A stretch of 64,000 nucleotides of DNA from an uncultured Clostridia bacterium (GCA_910580105.1 CAJTWN010000011.1:1-64000), one strand, 5' to 3'. Shown: positions 1-10,300, counted from the first letter of the stretch. Translations and numbers: made by a program. The notes: generated by a model not told the origin, from the letters alone.

Positions 1-81
1 TTTTCTTGACCTTTCCCTGTCCAATTTCGTCATCTTCCTCACCCCTATCTTATTATACAATTATATTTTTATGCAATTAAA

Positions 82-109
82 TTGCAACATACTACAATTA
101 TACTATATT
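82..109 (+). promoter_or_regulatory. possible promoter for the XRE gene
   Basis: A TTGCAA hexamer (82-87) and TATATT (104-109) are separated by 16 bases in a very AT-rich leader ahead of the XRE gene. The match is modest, and AT-rich DNA gives such matches by chance. Confidence 0.35.
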
Positions 110-170
110 AATTAATTTTTGTAAATAGGTTAAAATATAAATTGTATTTATTGAAGAGGAGGTTAATATA

Positions 171-422
171 GTGATAATAAGTGATGCAGAGTATCAATTA
201 ATGGTTGCAGAAATAAGTTTAAAAATTGGTTATTATCGGAGACTTGCCGGGATGACACAAGAAGAATTAGCCGAAGCTACCAATATGACATTATCACATA
301 TTTCTGGTTTAGAAAGTACAAAAAACTCCAGCTGTCCTTCAATCAAAGCATTATTAACTTTGGCTAAAACACTAAGCGTGCCGCCTTCCAAATTTTTAGA
401 GATTGATTCCTTTGAAAAATAA
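171..422 (+). CDS. small XRE-family helix-turn-helix regulator
   Basis: This 83-residue protein is almost entirely a Cro/C1-type helix-turn-helix. Residues 20-35 (YYRRLAGMTQEELAEA) form helices 1-2, followed by the recognition segment around MTLSHISGLES. The start is GTG, chosen because AGAGGAGG lies 8 bases upstream. Members of this family bind operator DNA as dimers; the target here is unknown. It stands alone, is followed by a strong terminator, and has a clear relative at 26919-27161 with the same length and architecture. No sensor or effector domain is present, so it may act by autoregulation or with a partner protein. The family assignment is firm; the function is not. Confidence 0.85.
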   Translation: MIISDAEYQLMVAEISLKIGYYRRLAGMTQEELAEATNMTLSHISGLESTKNSSCPSIKALLTLAKTLSVPPSKFLEIDSFEK

Positions 423-439
423 CTTATATGTGTACATCA

Positions 440-480
440 AAAAAAGTATATCCCTTGATGGGATATACTTTTTTCTTTTT
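440..480 (+). terminator. intrinsic terminator after the XRE gene
   Basis: A perfect 15-bp stem (440-454 with 460-474, 5-base loop TTGAT) ends in a T-rich run (TTTTTTCTTTTT). It lies 17 bases after the XRE stop codon. Confidence 0.9.
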
Positions 481-535
481 GGAAACCCTATCAGCTTTGG
501 TGGAAAAGAGGAAAAGCATTGATGTGGGAGCCCTA

Positions 536-968
536 TGAAATCCGCGGTATTTGGTAAAAGGTTTTTCCTATCGGCATATCCGCGCATCGGGTCAAGGCTA
601 AGCCTTGCGCATTGGATGAAACGTCACTTTTCCGGGCGACCACACGGGGTCGCCCCTACGGAATCCGCGGCTATCGATGAAGGGTTTTTCCGCTCGGCAT
701 AGTCGCGCATTGGGTCAAGCGTCACGCTTGCGCACGTTTTCGGGCGACCACACAGGGTCGCCCCTACAGATCAATGTTTCGAAATGTGGATTTCTCCGGG
801 CTGAGTAGAAACCCACCCCTACGAAATCCGCGGCACTCGGTATAATGTTTTTCCTCTCGGCACAGTCACGCATTGGATGAAACGTCACGTTTCGAAATCC
901 GCGGCTATCGGCAGAAGGTTTTTCCACTCGGTACATCCGCGCATTGGCTCAAGGCTAAGCCTTGCCCA
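536..968. repeat. degenerate tandem intergenic repeat array
   Basis: Four imperfect units of about 75 bases begin at about 536, 660, 820 and 894. Each reads roughly GAAATCCGCGG, then TCGG, a TTTTTCC tract, CTCGGCA, CGCGCATTGG and an inverted AAGGCTAAGCCTT or AGCGTCACGCT core. Units 1-2 and 2-3 are separated by a second motif (GGGCGACCACACGGGGTCGCCCCTAC at about 637-663 and 744-770, each an imperfect hairpin). No open gene is convincing here, since the frames over this interval are repeat-driven. Such repeats are common as intergenic expansions in Clostridia; their function is unknown. Confidence 0.75.
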
Positions 969-972
969 GGTT

Positions 973-1674
973 TCATTGAATTTTGTTGGGACGGCGTGGG
1001 AATTGCGGCGGCGTGGACTTTTCTTTTTTTATCACCACCAGTTTCCGGACAATCTCCGTTCCGGGCAGGGGAGCATCAATCACCTTTTCGAGCTTTCCGC
1101 CAAGCGTACCAATCATCGGCCGGGCCGCATTGACTTCCTCATCAACCCCGTCCGCCTTCAGTGCAATAAACCTTCCGCCCACCTTAATAAAAGGCAGACA
1201 GTACTCACACAAAACACGGAGATTGGCCACGGCACGGGACAGAACAAAATCGTACTGTTCACGAAATTCCTTCTTCTTCCCGAATTCCTCTGCCCGACCA
1301 TGTATGCAGAGGACGTCATCAACTCCGATGGCGGCAACCACCGTCTTCAAAAACGTAATCCGCTTGTTCAGGGCATCCATCAGGGTCAGCGACAAATCCG
1401 GACGCATTATTTTAACGGGCAACCCCGGAAAACCGGCGCCCGTTCCAATATCAGCCACCCTTGCCCCCTGGGGAATATCCACATAATATAAAGGCAGGAT
1501 ACTGTCCAAAAAATGCTTTTGAGCAATTCCATCCGCATCGGTAATCGCGGTCAAATTCATTTTTTGGTTCCATTCCACAAGCAATTGTGCATATACCTTA
1601 AATTGTTCCAACTGCTGGCTCGCCGCGGTATCACCAAGAACCTGCAAACCGTGGTTAAATAATTCAACATTCAT
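973..1674 (-). CDS. rsmG: 16S rRNA (guanine-527-N7)-methyltransferase RsmG
   Basis: The 233-residue protein has the expected RsmG length. The SAM-binding motif VADIGTGAGFPGLP is at about residues 68-81, preceded by the typical N-terminal region with WNQKMNLTAI and FLDSI. A second family block (FVLSRAVANLRVLCEYC) lies around 140-155. RsmG methylates G527 of 16S rRNA, and its loss gives low-level streptomycin resistance in other bacteria. The gene usually sits beside mnmG and parA; here it stands downstream of a ferredoxin gene instead. Its 3' end abuts the tandem repeat array, and the basic tail (PPQFPRRPNKIQ) may be repeat-derived. Confidence 0.95.
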   Translation of the reverse strand: MNVELFNHGLQVLGDTAASQQLEQFKVYAQLLVEWNQKMNLTAITDADGIAQKHFLDSILPLYYVDIPQGARVADIGTGAGFPGLPVKIMRPDLSLTLMDALNKRITFLKTVVAAIGVDDVLCIHGRAEEFGKKKEFREQYDFVLSRAVANLRVLCEYCLPFIKVGGRFIALKADGVDEEVNAARPMIGTLGGKLEKVIDAPLPGTEIVRKLVVIKKEKSTPPQFPRRPNKIQ

Positions 1675-1727
1675 CTTTTATTCCTCTTTAGCAAACAATT
1701 TATCTCGGTGCAAAATGGTATTCATTC

Positions 1728-1775
1728 ATAAAAAAAGAGCGTGTTCTGCACACAAGCGACACAACACACTCTCTT
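1728..1775 (-). terminator. probable terminator of the ferredoxin gene
   Basis: An imperfect stem (AGAGCGTGTT against AACACACTCT, one mismatch) is followed on the - strand by a run of seven Ts. It lies just after the ferredoxin stop codon. Confidence 0.55.
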
Positions 1776-1786
1776 ATTTATAAAAG

Positions 1787-1954
1787 TTACGCCTGAGGAG
1801 CATCAACGGGACATACATTTGCGCAGTTACCGCATTCGATGCACTCATCCGCATTGATTACATATGTAGCATCGCCTTCGCTGATGCAGGATACGGGACA
1901 TTCGCTTGCGCAAGCACCGCACTTAATGCAATCTTCATTAATTGTATAAGCCAT
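1787..1954 (-). CDS. 2x[4Fe-4S] ferredoxin (clostridial type)
   Basis: This is a 55-residue protein that reads MAYTINEDCIKCGACASECP at its start. Two CxxCxxCxxxCP motifs (first at residues 9-20, second near 38-49) bind two [4Fe-4S] clusters in the classic clostridial ferredoxin fold. It is a soluble low-potential electron carrier. The start ATG has AGAGGTG nearby upstream. The gene has no partner enzyme beside it, so it is probably a general electron carrier. Length and motif spacing match the family exactly. Confidence 0.97.
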   Translation of the reverse strand: MAYTINEDCIKCGACASECPVSCISEGDATYVINADECIECGNCANVCPVDAPQA

Positions 1955-2055
1955 TTCATTCACCTCTTCACTTTAATTTTACCTGTACATCATAAACCAA
2001 AATCTCCAATTTGTCAAGGATATTTTATGATTTTCGGGCCTGTCAATCGTTTCCG

Positions 2056-2676
2056 TTATTTTATTTCCAGAAACAGTGCTTTGGTATAAGGAAGGGTCAG
2101 TATCCAATCACAGTAACAATGCCATTCATCCAGCTTATGCGATCTCCTTGCATAATACATATTCAGCAGGTTTTCATAATTCATAGAAACTGTCCGCTTC
2201 TGGTCATAACTGGACGGAAGAAGCTGAATCAGGTCATACCACGCTTCCTTATCCTTTGTCTCTGCAAAGTGTTTCCGCCGCTGCTCCAAAAATTCAATAT
2301 AAGACACCAGCGCTTCCTTCGCTTCATCTGTTAAATGGTCATGACTGAAATCCGACAACTCAATGGGTTTGGCATGTAGTTTGTGCATGGTACTTGTGGA
2401 GTTTGCCACCGTTCCCACCTTATAGGTATCAAATTCCTTCCACCAATACAGAGGCGCCGTTATATCCACCGAAACCAGAATCTGGCGGATAAATTTCCGA
2501 TGGTCACTGCCTGCCCGGCAGAGCCGTTTTGCCAAATCCAAATCATTCGGCCCCAAAATGTACCGGCCTTCTTCATCATAATAGCTGTCCATCCGGTTCC
2601 AGCTGTTCATCGGATTCCGGGCACCGCGAATGGCACCTTCAAGGTTCATCACCCTTGCATGTTCAATCTTTATCAT
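2056..2676 (-). CDS. conserved protein, possibly a degenerate ThyX-like fold
   Basis: The 206-residue protein lies 67 bases downstream of gyrB on the same strand. Its centre reads RKFIRQILVSVDITAPLYWW, then KEFDTYKVGTVANSTSTMHK at about residues 60-100, and a late segment ends LPSSYDQKRTVSMNYENL. The order resembles the core of flavin-dependent thymidylate synthase, in which RHRxxSxNExSxRY sits after a hydrophobic strand. The arginine-rich catalytic motif is not preserved, so ThyX activity is unlikely. I recall similar proteins in Clostridia and their phages, without an assigned function. The open frame looks intact and has a GGAG ribosome site. The ThyX link is an inference from the motif pattern only. 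Confidence 0.7.
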   Translation of the reverse strand: MIKIEHARVMNLEGAIRGARNPMNSWNRMDSYYDEEGRYILGPNDLDLAKRLCRAGSDHRKFIRQILVSVDITAPLYWWKEFDTYKVGTVANSTSTMHKLHAKPIELSDFSHDHLTDEAKEALVSYIEFLEQRRKHFAETKDKEAWYDLIQLLPSSYDQKRTVSMNYENLLNMYYARRSHKLDEWHCYCDWILTLPYTKALFLEIK

Positions 2677-2743
2677 AAGCGACTCCGTTCAATTCCAAAG
2701 TTCTTTTCAATTTATTCTTCTGTGCGAATCTGCACAAAACATA

Positions 2744-4804
<2,061 letters not shown>

Positions 4805-4849
4805 TCAAAACGGCGCACTGCCGCTTATCTTCCTCTTTCTGTCATCCAC

Positions 4850-5113
4850 CTATAGATTCTGCGTTCCGTTTCCAATCCGTCCGGCAAGCGCTTTGGAGGA
4901 TATATTGGTGATATAGACCACCGACTGTCCCTCTATCTCGCAGATAACAAAGGTCTTTGGTATCTCGTCCGATACATTGCGGACAAACCCTTCTTCTTCC
5001 ACAACCTTCAAAAAATCCTTCGAATGTTTGGAAACCGTTGTGCTGTCCATATCCAGAATCGCAATAATATCCCGTGTATTCACCACCGTATCGCTGCCAA
5101 GATGTAAATACAT
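4850..5113 (-). CDS. remB: RemA/RemB-like DUF370 regulator
   Basis: This 87-residue protein begins MYLHLGSDTVVNTRDIIAILD, the hallmark of the DUF370 family. It lies between recF and gyrB, exactly where Bacillus subtilis carries remB (yaaB). Family members are DNA-binding regulators of extracellular matrix genes in B. subtilis. The gene is 12 bases downstream of recF and probably co-transcribed with dnaN-recF. The symbol is based on position and family, so it could equally be called a generic RemA-family protein. Confidence 0.85.
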   Translation of the reverse strand: MYLHLGSDTVVNTRDIIAILDMDSTTVSKHSKDFLKVVEEEGFVRNVSDEIPKTFVICEIEGQSVVYITNISSKALAGRIGNGTQNL

Positions 5114-5125
5114 ATCCTCACCTGC

Positions 5126-6226
5126 CTATGACATTTGACGAACCGCTCCGGCCTCGACATGAAACAAGGCCGCCGGTTCGTTCTGCTTAAATCCCTCGGT
5201 ATCCGTGCAGGTAATAAGTATCTGCATATCCCGGATACTGTTTAAAATATACTTCTGCCGCTTACGGTCAAGCTCGCTCATAATATCATCCAAAAGCAAG
5301 ACTGGCACTTCGCCTGTTTCTTCCAGAAGAAGGCTGACCTCCGCCAATTTTTCAACCAAAACAACGGTTTTTTGCTGTCCCTGGGAAGCAAACGCCTTTG
5401 CTTCCAGGCCATTGATTGAAAATATAATATCTTCCCGGTGGGGACCGGTCAGGCATTCCCGCCGTTCCAGCTCCCGCCGGCTGTTTTCTTCCATCTTATC
5501 GCGGACAGCCCTCAGAATATCTTCCTGAGAACGCTCCGCGGCATTGCCGATGCAGGACTTATACTGCATCGCAAGAATTTCGTTGCCGCCGGAAATCTCC
5601 TGCTGAAAACAAGCGGCCTTTTCCTCTATTTTTCTCAGATACCGGCTCCGCTTTTCAATGACCTCAACTGCCGCAAGGCAAAATCGTTCATTCAGAACTT
5701 CCAGCATCATGGTATCAGGATTGTCCGCCCGCAGCAAAGCGGTCTTTTGTTCGATTATTTGACGAATTTGGGAAAGCGCCGAAAAATAACCGGGATGCAG
5801 CTGACTGATAAACATATCAATATTCCGCCGCCGGACCGCCGGACCATCTTTCACCATATCCAAATTCTCCGGCCCGAAATAAACCACACAAAACCGGCCC
5901 ATCAATTCGCTGTTTTTCCGAAGCGGAATATCGTTAACCAAAATCCGCTTGCGCCGGTTCCGGCCCAGATAAATCCCGCTCTCGTGCCGGCGCTGGCTGT
6001 CCGAAAATACCAAATGAAGTTCTCCATCCTCTGCCCCGTTGAGAATCAACTCCTGTTCCCGGCGGGCACGGATGGATTTTCCCATTGAAAACATGGAAAC
6101 CGCCTCAAGGATATTGGTCTTTCCCTGCGCATTGTCTCCGTAAAATATATTGACGCCATCCGAAAACTGTATGGTCTCCTGCTGATAATTCCGAAACCGT
6201 ACAAGTTCCAACTTTTCCGCCTGCAT
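5126..6226 (-). CDS. recF: DNA replication and repair protein RecF
   Basis: The 366-residue SMC-like ATPase has Walker A GDNAQGKTN near residues 30-38, the signature region near FASQGQQKTVVL, and Walker B VPVLLLDDIMSELD near residue 320. RecF loads RecA at gaps with RecO and RecR. The start codon overlaps the end of dnaN (dnaN ends at 6228), so translation is coupled. Length is normal and no frame breaks are visible. Confidence 0.97.
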   Translation of the reverse strand: MQAEKLELVRFRNYQQETIQFSDGVNIFYGDNAQGKTNILEAVSMFSMGKSIRARREQELILNGAEDGELHLVFSDSQRRHESGIYLGRNRRKRILVNDIPLRKNSELMGRFCVVYFGPENLDMVKDGPAVRRRNIDMFISQLHPGYFSALSQIRQIIEQKTALLRADNPDTMMLEVLNERFCLAAVEVIEKRSRYLRKIEEKAACFQQEISGGNEILAMQYKSCIGNAAERSQEDILRAVRDKMEENSRRELERRECLTGPHREDIIFSINGLEAKAFASQGQQKTVVLVEKLAEVSLLLEETGEVPVLLLDDIMSELDRKRQKYILNSIRDMQILITCTDTEGFKQNEPAALFHVEAGAVRQMS

Positions 6227-6227
6227 A

Positions 6228-7340
6228 TTAAATTGTGTTAATACGCAGCGGCAAGATCAGATACAAAAAGTCATCGCCCTCCACCGGCGTTATTACCAAT
6301 GGTGTTGTCGGCGTATTCAGTTTAAGTACAATTTCCTCTTTTTCTATTGCACGGACTGCTTCGAGAAGATACCGGTTATAAAATCCAATTTCCAGTTCCG
6401 AATCACCGGTTTCCAACATAATATTGTCATCTACAGATCCGGCAGCCGTATTGCAGGAAACATTAATATTCCCTTCTGTAATATGGAACTTCACCGGACT
6501 TTTTACCGTATCATTGACAATAATCAAAGATGCGCGCTGAATCGACTCCAGCAATTTATGCTTGTCGCATTTTATCTCAATCGCATAGCTGGGCGGAATG
6601 ACCCCCTGATAATTCAGATAATTTCCTTCAATCAGACGCGTGACCATCCTGACATTGCTGAAAGTGAAAATTGCGTGCCGATGGGTTGCATCAATCCGGA
6701 TATTTTCTTCGTCATCTTCAATGATTCTTGACAATTCCGTAAGGGATTTTTCGGGGATGATCAATTTCTTCTCCTCAAAATCATTGGGCATGTCCACCTT
6801 CCGCATAGCAAGCCGGTAACCATCCAAAGCAACCATGGTAAGCCCCGTCTTCTGTATCTCCAAAAGACAACCCATCAGAATCGGATTATTATCCGATGAA
6901 GAGACGGCAAATCCTGTTCTTTGAATCATATCCCGGAGGATATTGCCGGGAAGCTCGATGGAATATTCACTGTCCACAACCGGAAGATCGGGAAATTCCG
7001 AGGCAGAAATTCCTGCAATTTCAAATTTCGCCGCGCCGCTTTTGATAAGCGCCAGCTGCTTTTCATCAGTTTCGATACTTACACGCTCAGCACCAAGTGA
7101 ACGCAGAATGTTTCCAAACATTTTTGCATTTAATACAATCTCTCCTGGTTCTGCCACATCGGCTTCAATCACCGTTTCAATTCCGATTTCCAAATCGTTG
7201 CCCGTGAGGTACACCTTTCCATCCCCCTGCGCCTTGATAAAAATGCCCTCCAGAACGCTGAGACTGCTGCGTGAGGAAACTGCACGGGATGCCACTGTAA
7301 CAGCGCCAATCAATTCCTCCAGTCCGCATACCATTTTCAT
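6228..7340 (-). CDS. dnaN: DNA polymerase III beta subunit (sliding clamp)
   Basis: The 370-residue protein has the normal clamp length and the three-domain pattern: N-terminal SRAVSSRSSLSVLEGI, a central domain with NPILMGCLLEI, and the conserved C-terminal end LVITPVEGDDFLYLILPLRI. It forms the ring that tethers the replicative polymerase. A GGGGG ribosome site precedes ATG. It heads the operon dnaN-recF-remB-gyrB and has its own near-consensus promoter. In most Bacillota dnaA lies directly upstream; here the upstream neighbour is queH, so dnaA has been moved or lies elsewhere. Confidence 0.97.
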   Translation of the reverse strand: MKMVCGLEELIGAVTVASRAVSSRSSLSVLEGIFIKAQGDGKVYLTGNDLEIGIETVIEADVAEPGEIVLNAKMFGNILRSLGAERVSIETDEKQLALIKSGAAKFEIAGISASEFPDLPVVDSEYSIELPGNILRDMIQRTGFAVSSSDNNPILMGCLLEIQKTGLTMVALDGYRLAMRKVDMPNDFEEKKLIIPEKSLTELSRIIEDDEENIRIDATHRHAIFTFSNVRMVTRLIEGNYLNYQGVIPPSYAIEIKCDKHKLLESIQRASLIIVNDTVKSPVKFHITEGNINVSCNTAAGSVDDNIMLETGDSELEIGFYNRYLLEAVRAIEKEEIVLKLNTPTTPLVITPVEGDDFLYLILPLRINTI

Positions 7341-7414
7341 GGGTATATCCCCCTTTTTTCTATGTAATTTTCCTGTTCCACATCAACGGGAATTTTCTAT
7401 GTTTTAACTATATT

Positions 7415-7443
7415 ATTATACCATAACGCGGTTTCAATTGCAA
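7415..7443 (-). promoter_or_regulatory. promoter of the dnaN-recF-remB-gyrB operon
   Basis: On the - strand TTGCAA (7438-7443) and TATAAT (7415-7420) are separated by exactly 17 bases, 75 bases upstream of dnaN. Confidence 0.8.
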
Positions 7444-7544
7444 GCACAATTTCCCTGCCTCATATTGGCTTCTTCCGGCGCCCCAGTCATTCCAAAGGCC
7501 GCATATACCGCCGTTTTTGAATGCCGACACACCTATTTCTGAAA

Positions 7545-7574
7545 ACAAAAAACACAAACCGTTTAAGGTTTGTG
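7545..7574 (-). terminator. terminator of queH
   Basis: Stem CACAAACC/GGTTTGTG (7553-7560 with 7567-7574) is followed on the - strand by TTTTTTGTTTT. It sits 15 bases after the queH stop. Confidence 0.85.
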
Positions 7575-7588
7575 CTGTATCTCATTTT

Positions 7589-8209
7589 CTATTTGTTTTC
7601 CTGTCGTTTTGAGTAAACGCAGCCGCAATAATTCTGACGATAAAGGCTATACTTTCCGGAAAGTTCAATTGAACGCTTATATCCCTCTTTTTTCTTGAAA
7701 TCTGCCGGCAGGAATTTTACATGAAAATCTTCTCCTGCGGCAAAGCCGAGGGTATTTAACTTCTGTGCATTCTTCAGCGGACTGATACTGAGCGTTGTTG
7801 TGAAATAATCAAATCCGCCAGCTGCTGCCTCCCTTGCCGTACGGCGAAGGCGCAAGTCATAACACGCAAAACAGCGCTGTCCCCCTTCCGGGCATTCTTC
7901 CAGCCCTTTGGCCATAGCAAAGAATGGCTGTGTATTATATTCACAATCCATGATTCCAACCGGATATACAAATGGCATCGAAGCAATCAGTCTCTTCTGC
8001 TCTTCCTTTCGCTTTTCATACTCTTCGCTTGGAGAAATATTCGGGTTGTAATACAAGACTGTGATCTTAAAATACTGACTCAAATATTCCAAAACATAGC
8101 TGCTGCAAGGCGCACAGCAGCTATGCAAAAGGAGGGTTGGAATGAATTTTTTCTCTATGTTTTGGGAAATAATTTTATCAAGTTCCTTCTGATAATTAAT
8201 CTTGTTCAT
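7589..8209 (-). CDS. queH: epoxyqueuosine reductase QueH
   Basis: The 206-residue protein matches QueH (DUF208), the non-QueG enzyme that makes queuosine in tRNA from epoxyqueuosine. The metal-binding cysteines are present: HSCCAPCSSY at residues 29-38, RCFACYDLRL near 112, and YCGCVYS near the end. The start is set at 8209, 10 bases after the upstream gene's stop; a further in-frame ATG at 8263 would overlap that gene. It is co-directional with the 109-residue unknown upstream. No other queuosine gene is nearby. Confidence 0.93.
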   Translation of the reverse strand: MNKINYQKELDKIISQNIEKKFIPTLLLHSCCAPCSSYVLEYLSQYFKITVLYYNPNISPSEEYEKRKEEQKRLIASMPFVYPVGIMDCEYNTQPFFAMAKGLEECPEGGQRCFACYDLRLRRTAREAAAGGFDYFTTTLSISPLKNAQKLNTLGFAAGEDFHVKFLPADFKKKEGYKRSIELSGKYSLYRQNYCGCVYSKRQENK

Positions 8210-8219
8210 CTTTCTTCTC

Positions 8220-8549
8220 TCACGGACGTACAGCACGCATAAAGCGTTCTTCCAATTCTGCAAAATTCATCTCAAACTCTGCCACCAGTTCGTCCGCGTC
8301 TTCCTGCGTAATTTGATTTTCTTCTACCATCCTGCAAAGCTGTGTAATCATATAGCCCAGGATTTCTTCTTTAAATTCGTACAGCACATCCAGTTCATTG
8401 GCGAGCAGCCACGGCGACACACCCCGCCGAAGCATCGACTCGATTTCTGTTTCTTCCTTGCCGGACAATGCCGAAAGCAAGCAAACCACGTTCCCGCTGT
8501 CTGTTTCTTCTGCTGTGCTTAAAACGTAATTTACATCGGTTTTCATCAT
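8220..8549 (-). CDS. conserved small acidic protein of unknown function
   Basis: I do not recognise this 109-residue protein. It is acidic, predicted mostly helical and lacks signal or membrane segments. The segments SGKEETEIESMLRRGVSPWL and EENQITQEDADELVAEFEMN suggest a compact helical domain. A strong AGGAGG precedes an ATGATG start. It is 10 bases upstream of queH and probably co-transcribed. No partner function can be inferred. Confidence 0.75.
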   Translation of the reverse strand: MMKTDVNYVLSTAEETDSGNVVCLLSALSGKEETEIESMLRRGVSPWLLANELDVLYEFKEEILGYMITQLCRMVEENQITQEDADELVAEFEMNFAELEERFMRAVRP

Positions 8550-8755
8550 ATAACCTCCTAAACGTTACAGTATATTCTCTATACTTTTCCAATATATCTT
8601 GTCTGCGGCGAAAACCTTTGTGATGAATTTTACATTCTTATCTTACCATGTTTATATGAATAAATGGTGAACGCTTTATGAACTTTCCATAACTTTTTGG
8701 AAAATTCCTCCGATGACTTTATTGGAAAAACACCAAAAAAATTTCCAAAAAAGTC

Positions 8756-8784
8756 TTGCCAAAAACGGCAGACTGTGCTATACT
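8756..8784 (+). promoter_or_regulatory. promoter of tRNA-Arg
   Basis: TTGCCA (8756-8761) and TATACT (8779-8784) are spaced by 17 bases, about 78 bases upstream of the tRNA. The remaining bases of 8550-8861 hold no gene that I can support. Confidence 0.7.
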
Positions 8785-8861
8785 GTACAAGTTCGCAGAG
8801 ATACCGCATCTTTTTATTTGGAAAAGGTTATGTTTTATCTCTGTCACAGATTTAAATCTAT

Positions 8862-8938
<77 letters not shown>

Positions 8939-8951
8939 TATTGATTTTGAT

Positions 8952-8992
8952 ACAACACAACCCCCTTGAAATCAAGGGGGTTGTGTTGTTTT
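8952..8992 (+). terminator. terminator after tRNA-Arg
   Basis: A perfect 16-bp stem (8952-8967 with 8974-8989, loop GAAATC) followed by TTTTC lies 13 bases after the tRNA. It can work in both directions. Confidence 0.9.
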
Positions 8993-9046
8993 CGGGATAA
9001 AGCGGATAGTTTGGCTCCCTGCTTTTTCTCTTTTTCGGCTGTTGTT

Positions 9047-9119
9047 AAAATGACCGCTTTTATTCTTACGCCCTGTGAAAATGACCGCTTTTTGTCCAAA
9101 TTCAAAAAGCGGTCGTTTT
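9047..9119. repeat. direct and inverted AAAATGACCGCTTTT repeats
   Basis: The 14-base word AAAATGACCGCTTT occurs at 9047 and again at 9078. The second copy is the left arm of a 16-bp stem whose right arm is 9104-9119 (one G-T pair, loop 9094-9103). Such arrays resemble multi-repeat ends of some insertion sequences (IS21 type), but no transposase is present. No gene is seen between 8990 and 9442. Confidence 0.65.
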
Positions 9120-9442
9120 GATTTTCCCTCTATTTTATCCCTGCATCTCTGCGCTGTTCAGTTTTTCCTGTACCAAATTATTTCCTTCCCATACCTGCCG
9201 AATTGTTTTTCCACTCACTGTCTCGCTGTCACACAGCCCGTTACCGCAGTATATGTATGTATTTACTGTACCATTGTCAACTTTGTCAACTGACGCCCAT
9301 AGAGTAAAATATTGCAGGTTAAAACGCGATGAAGCATGGTCAGGAATTCAAGCTTTCCTGATAGATACTTTGAACATAATGTTAATAATCAACGTCTTCG
9401 ACCTGCTTAATAAATCATCCCTGTTCTGCTTTTATTCTATCC

Positions 9443-9832
9443 TCATGATTCCGTTTTGTCCGGCATGGTTTTATCATCCGCCAAGACGCCCTCTTCATAC
9501 ATACACTGCACCAAGGGAATGATTTCATCCATTATCCGCTCCACAAATTTCATCTGCATAGGATGTAGTCTCTTCAGCTTCTTCTGTATCACATAATTTA
9601 TATCTGTATCATACCCAAATAATATATAATCTGTGCTCACCTCCAAATATTTACACAAATCTATCAATGTCGCAACCGATATACCATTCTTCCCCCTTTC
9701 AATCGCGCTGATCGTTTTGCTGCTCACATTCAGCATTTCCGCCAACTCTTTTTGCGTATATTTCATCTCTTTTCTCGCTTTTGCAATTCGTTCTCCTGAA
9801 TGTATATAATTATACCGGAAGTCTTTCATCAT
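9443..9832 (-). CDS. XRE-family regulator, copy 1
   Basis: The 129-residue protein starts with a Cro/C1 helix-turn-helix (GERIAKARKEMKYTQKELAE, then LNVSSKTISAIERGKNG; residues about 12-55) and ends with a helical tail without a recognised effector domain. It is identical at protein level to the copy at 22151-22540. An imperfect palindrome TTATCCTAAGATAA at 9873-9886, about 40 bases upstream, is a candidate operator for autoregulation. The gene sits within the 730-bp direct repeat. It could be the immunity-type regulator of a lost mobile element, but this is inference. Confidence 0.85.
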   Translation of the reverse strand: MMKDFRYNYIHSGERIAKARKEMKYTQKELAEMLNVSSKTISAIERGKNGISVATLIDLCKYLEVSTDYILFGYDTDINYVIQKKLKRLHPMQMKFVERIMDEIIPLVQCMYEEGVLADDKTMPDKTES

Positions 9833-9872
9833 TCTGCATCTCCTTTGTTGTTTTTTTCTCAGTCTAATCTAT

Positions 9873-9886
9873 TTATCCTAAGATAA
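9873..9886. promoter_or_regulatory. candidate operator upstream of the XRE gene
   Basis: TTATCCTAAGATAA is a near-palindrome (TTATC/GATAA arms) in the XRE leader. It is repeated at 22581-22594 in copy 2. The operator role is inferred. Confidence 0.35.
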
Positions 9887-10009
9887 AAACAACATTTCAC
9901 ATGGATAATGCAAAACAAATGTATAATATATTGACTCCCACTGATAAATTTTTCAAGTTTTTGCTCGAAAAGAGGCAGCAGAGTGTCGTTGTTTCGAGCA
10001 GTTCTCCTG

Positions 10010-10300
10010 TCTCATATAAATGGGGCATCGAACACGGCTGCTCTTTTTTGAACTTCGCATTGCACTGCCAGATAGTACGCTTGTACCTACTGGTAGAATG
10101 CAACACCTTGCTCCTATAGGTTCCGCCGTAGTCTCCGCAGATCAGCTTGTTGGAAAAACAGCTTTGACTTCCCTGGTACCTGCCATCTTGGAACACCGCT
10201 CAAATTCTTGTTATACCAGATCGAACACTTCCGGCGAGACATTCACCGTGATGGTCTTGCCGCCCCCATCTCCATGAGCAGAGCATAACCCGGCGTCTTC
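10010..10300 (-). pseudogene. remnant of a large serine recombinase (zinc-ribbon region)
   Basis: On the - strand the fragment reads FSNKLICGDYGGTYRSKVLH and then KRTIWQCNAKFKKEQPCSMP, which is the recombinase zinc beta-ribbon of large serine integrases. The second cysteine of the first CxxC has become tyrosine. About 30 residues upstream, in a different frame, is KTITVNVSPEVFDLV followed by a stop and QEFERCSKM, the segment that precedes the ribbon in the family. Thus there is at least one frameshift and one stop, and the catalytic serine domain is missing. It begins just beyond direct repeat copy 1. Confidence 0.75.

Larger units (their letters stand above)
9214..9943. repeat. long direct repeat, copy 1
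   Basis: Bases 9214-9943 recur at 21922-22651 with an offset of 12,708 in every stretch I compared, and the repeat continues with two mismatches to about 9957. It contains a complete XRE gene on the - strand and the sequence up to just past its leader. The flanks outside are unrelated in the two copies. Such near-identical copies point to recent duplication or to the ends of a composite mobile unit. Confidence 0.93.

Noticed and set aside
536..968. Possible CRISPR array
   Set aside because: Units are imperfect and adjoining, without uniform short repeats and unique spacers, and no cas genes are seen.
877..1491. + strand frames across rsmG
   Set aside because: They are shadows of rsmG and the repeat array, without a supported start.
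7341..7588. Replication origin with DnaA boxes upstream of dnaN
   Set aside because: No repeated DnaA-box-like 9-mers were apparent; the gap holds only a promoter and a terminator.
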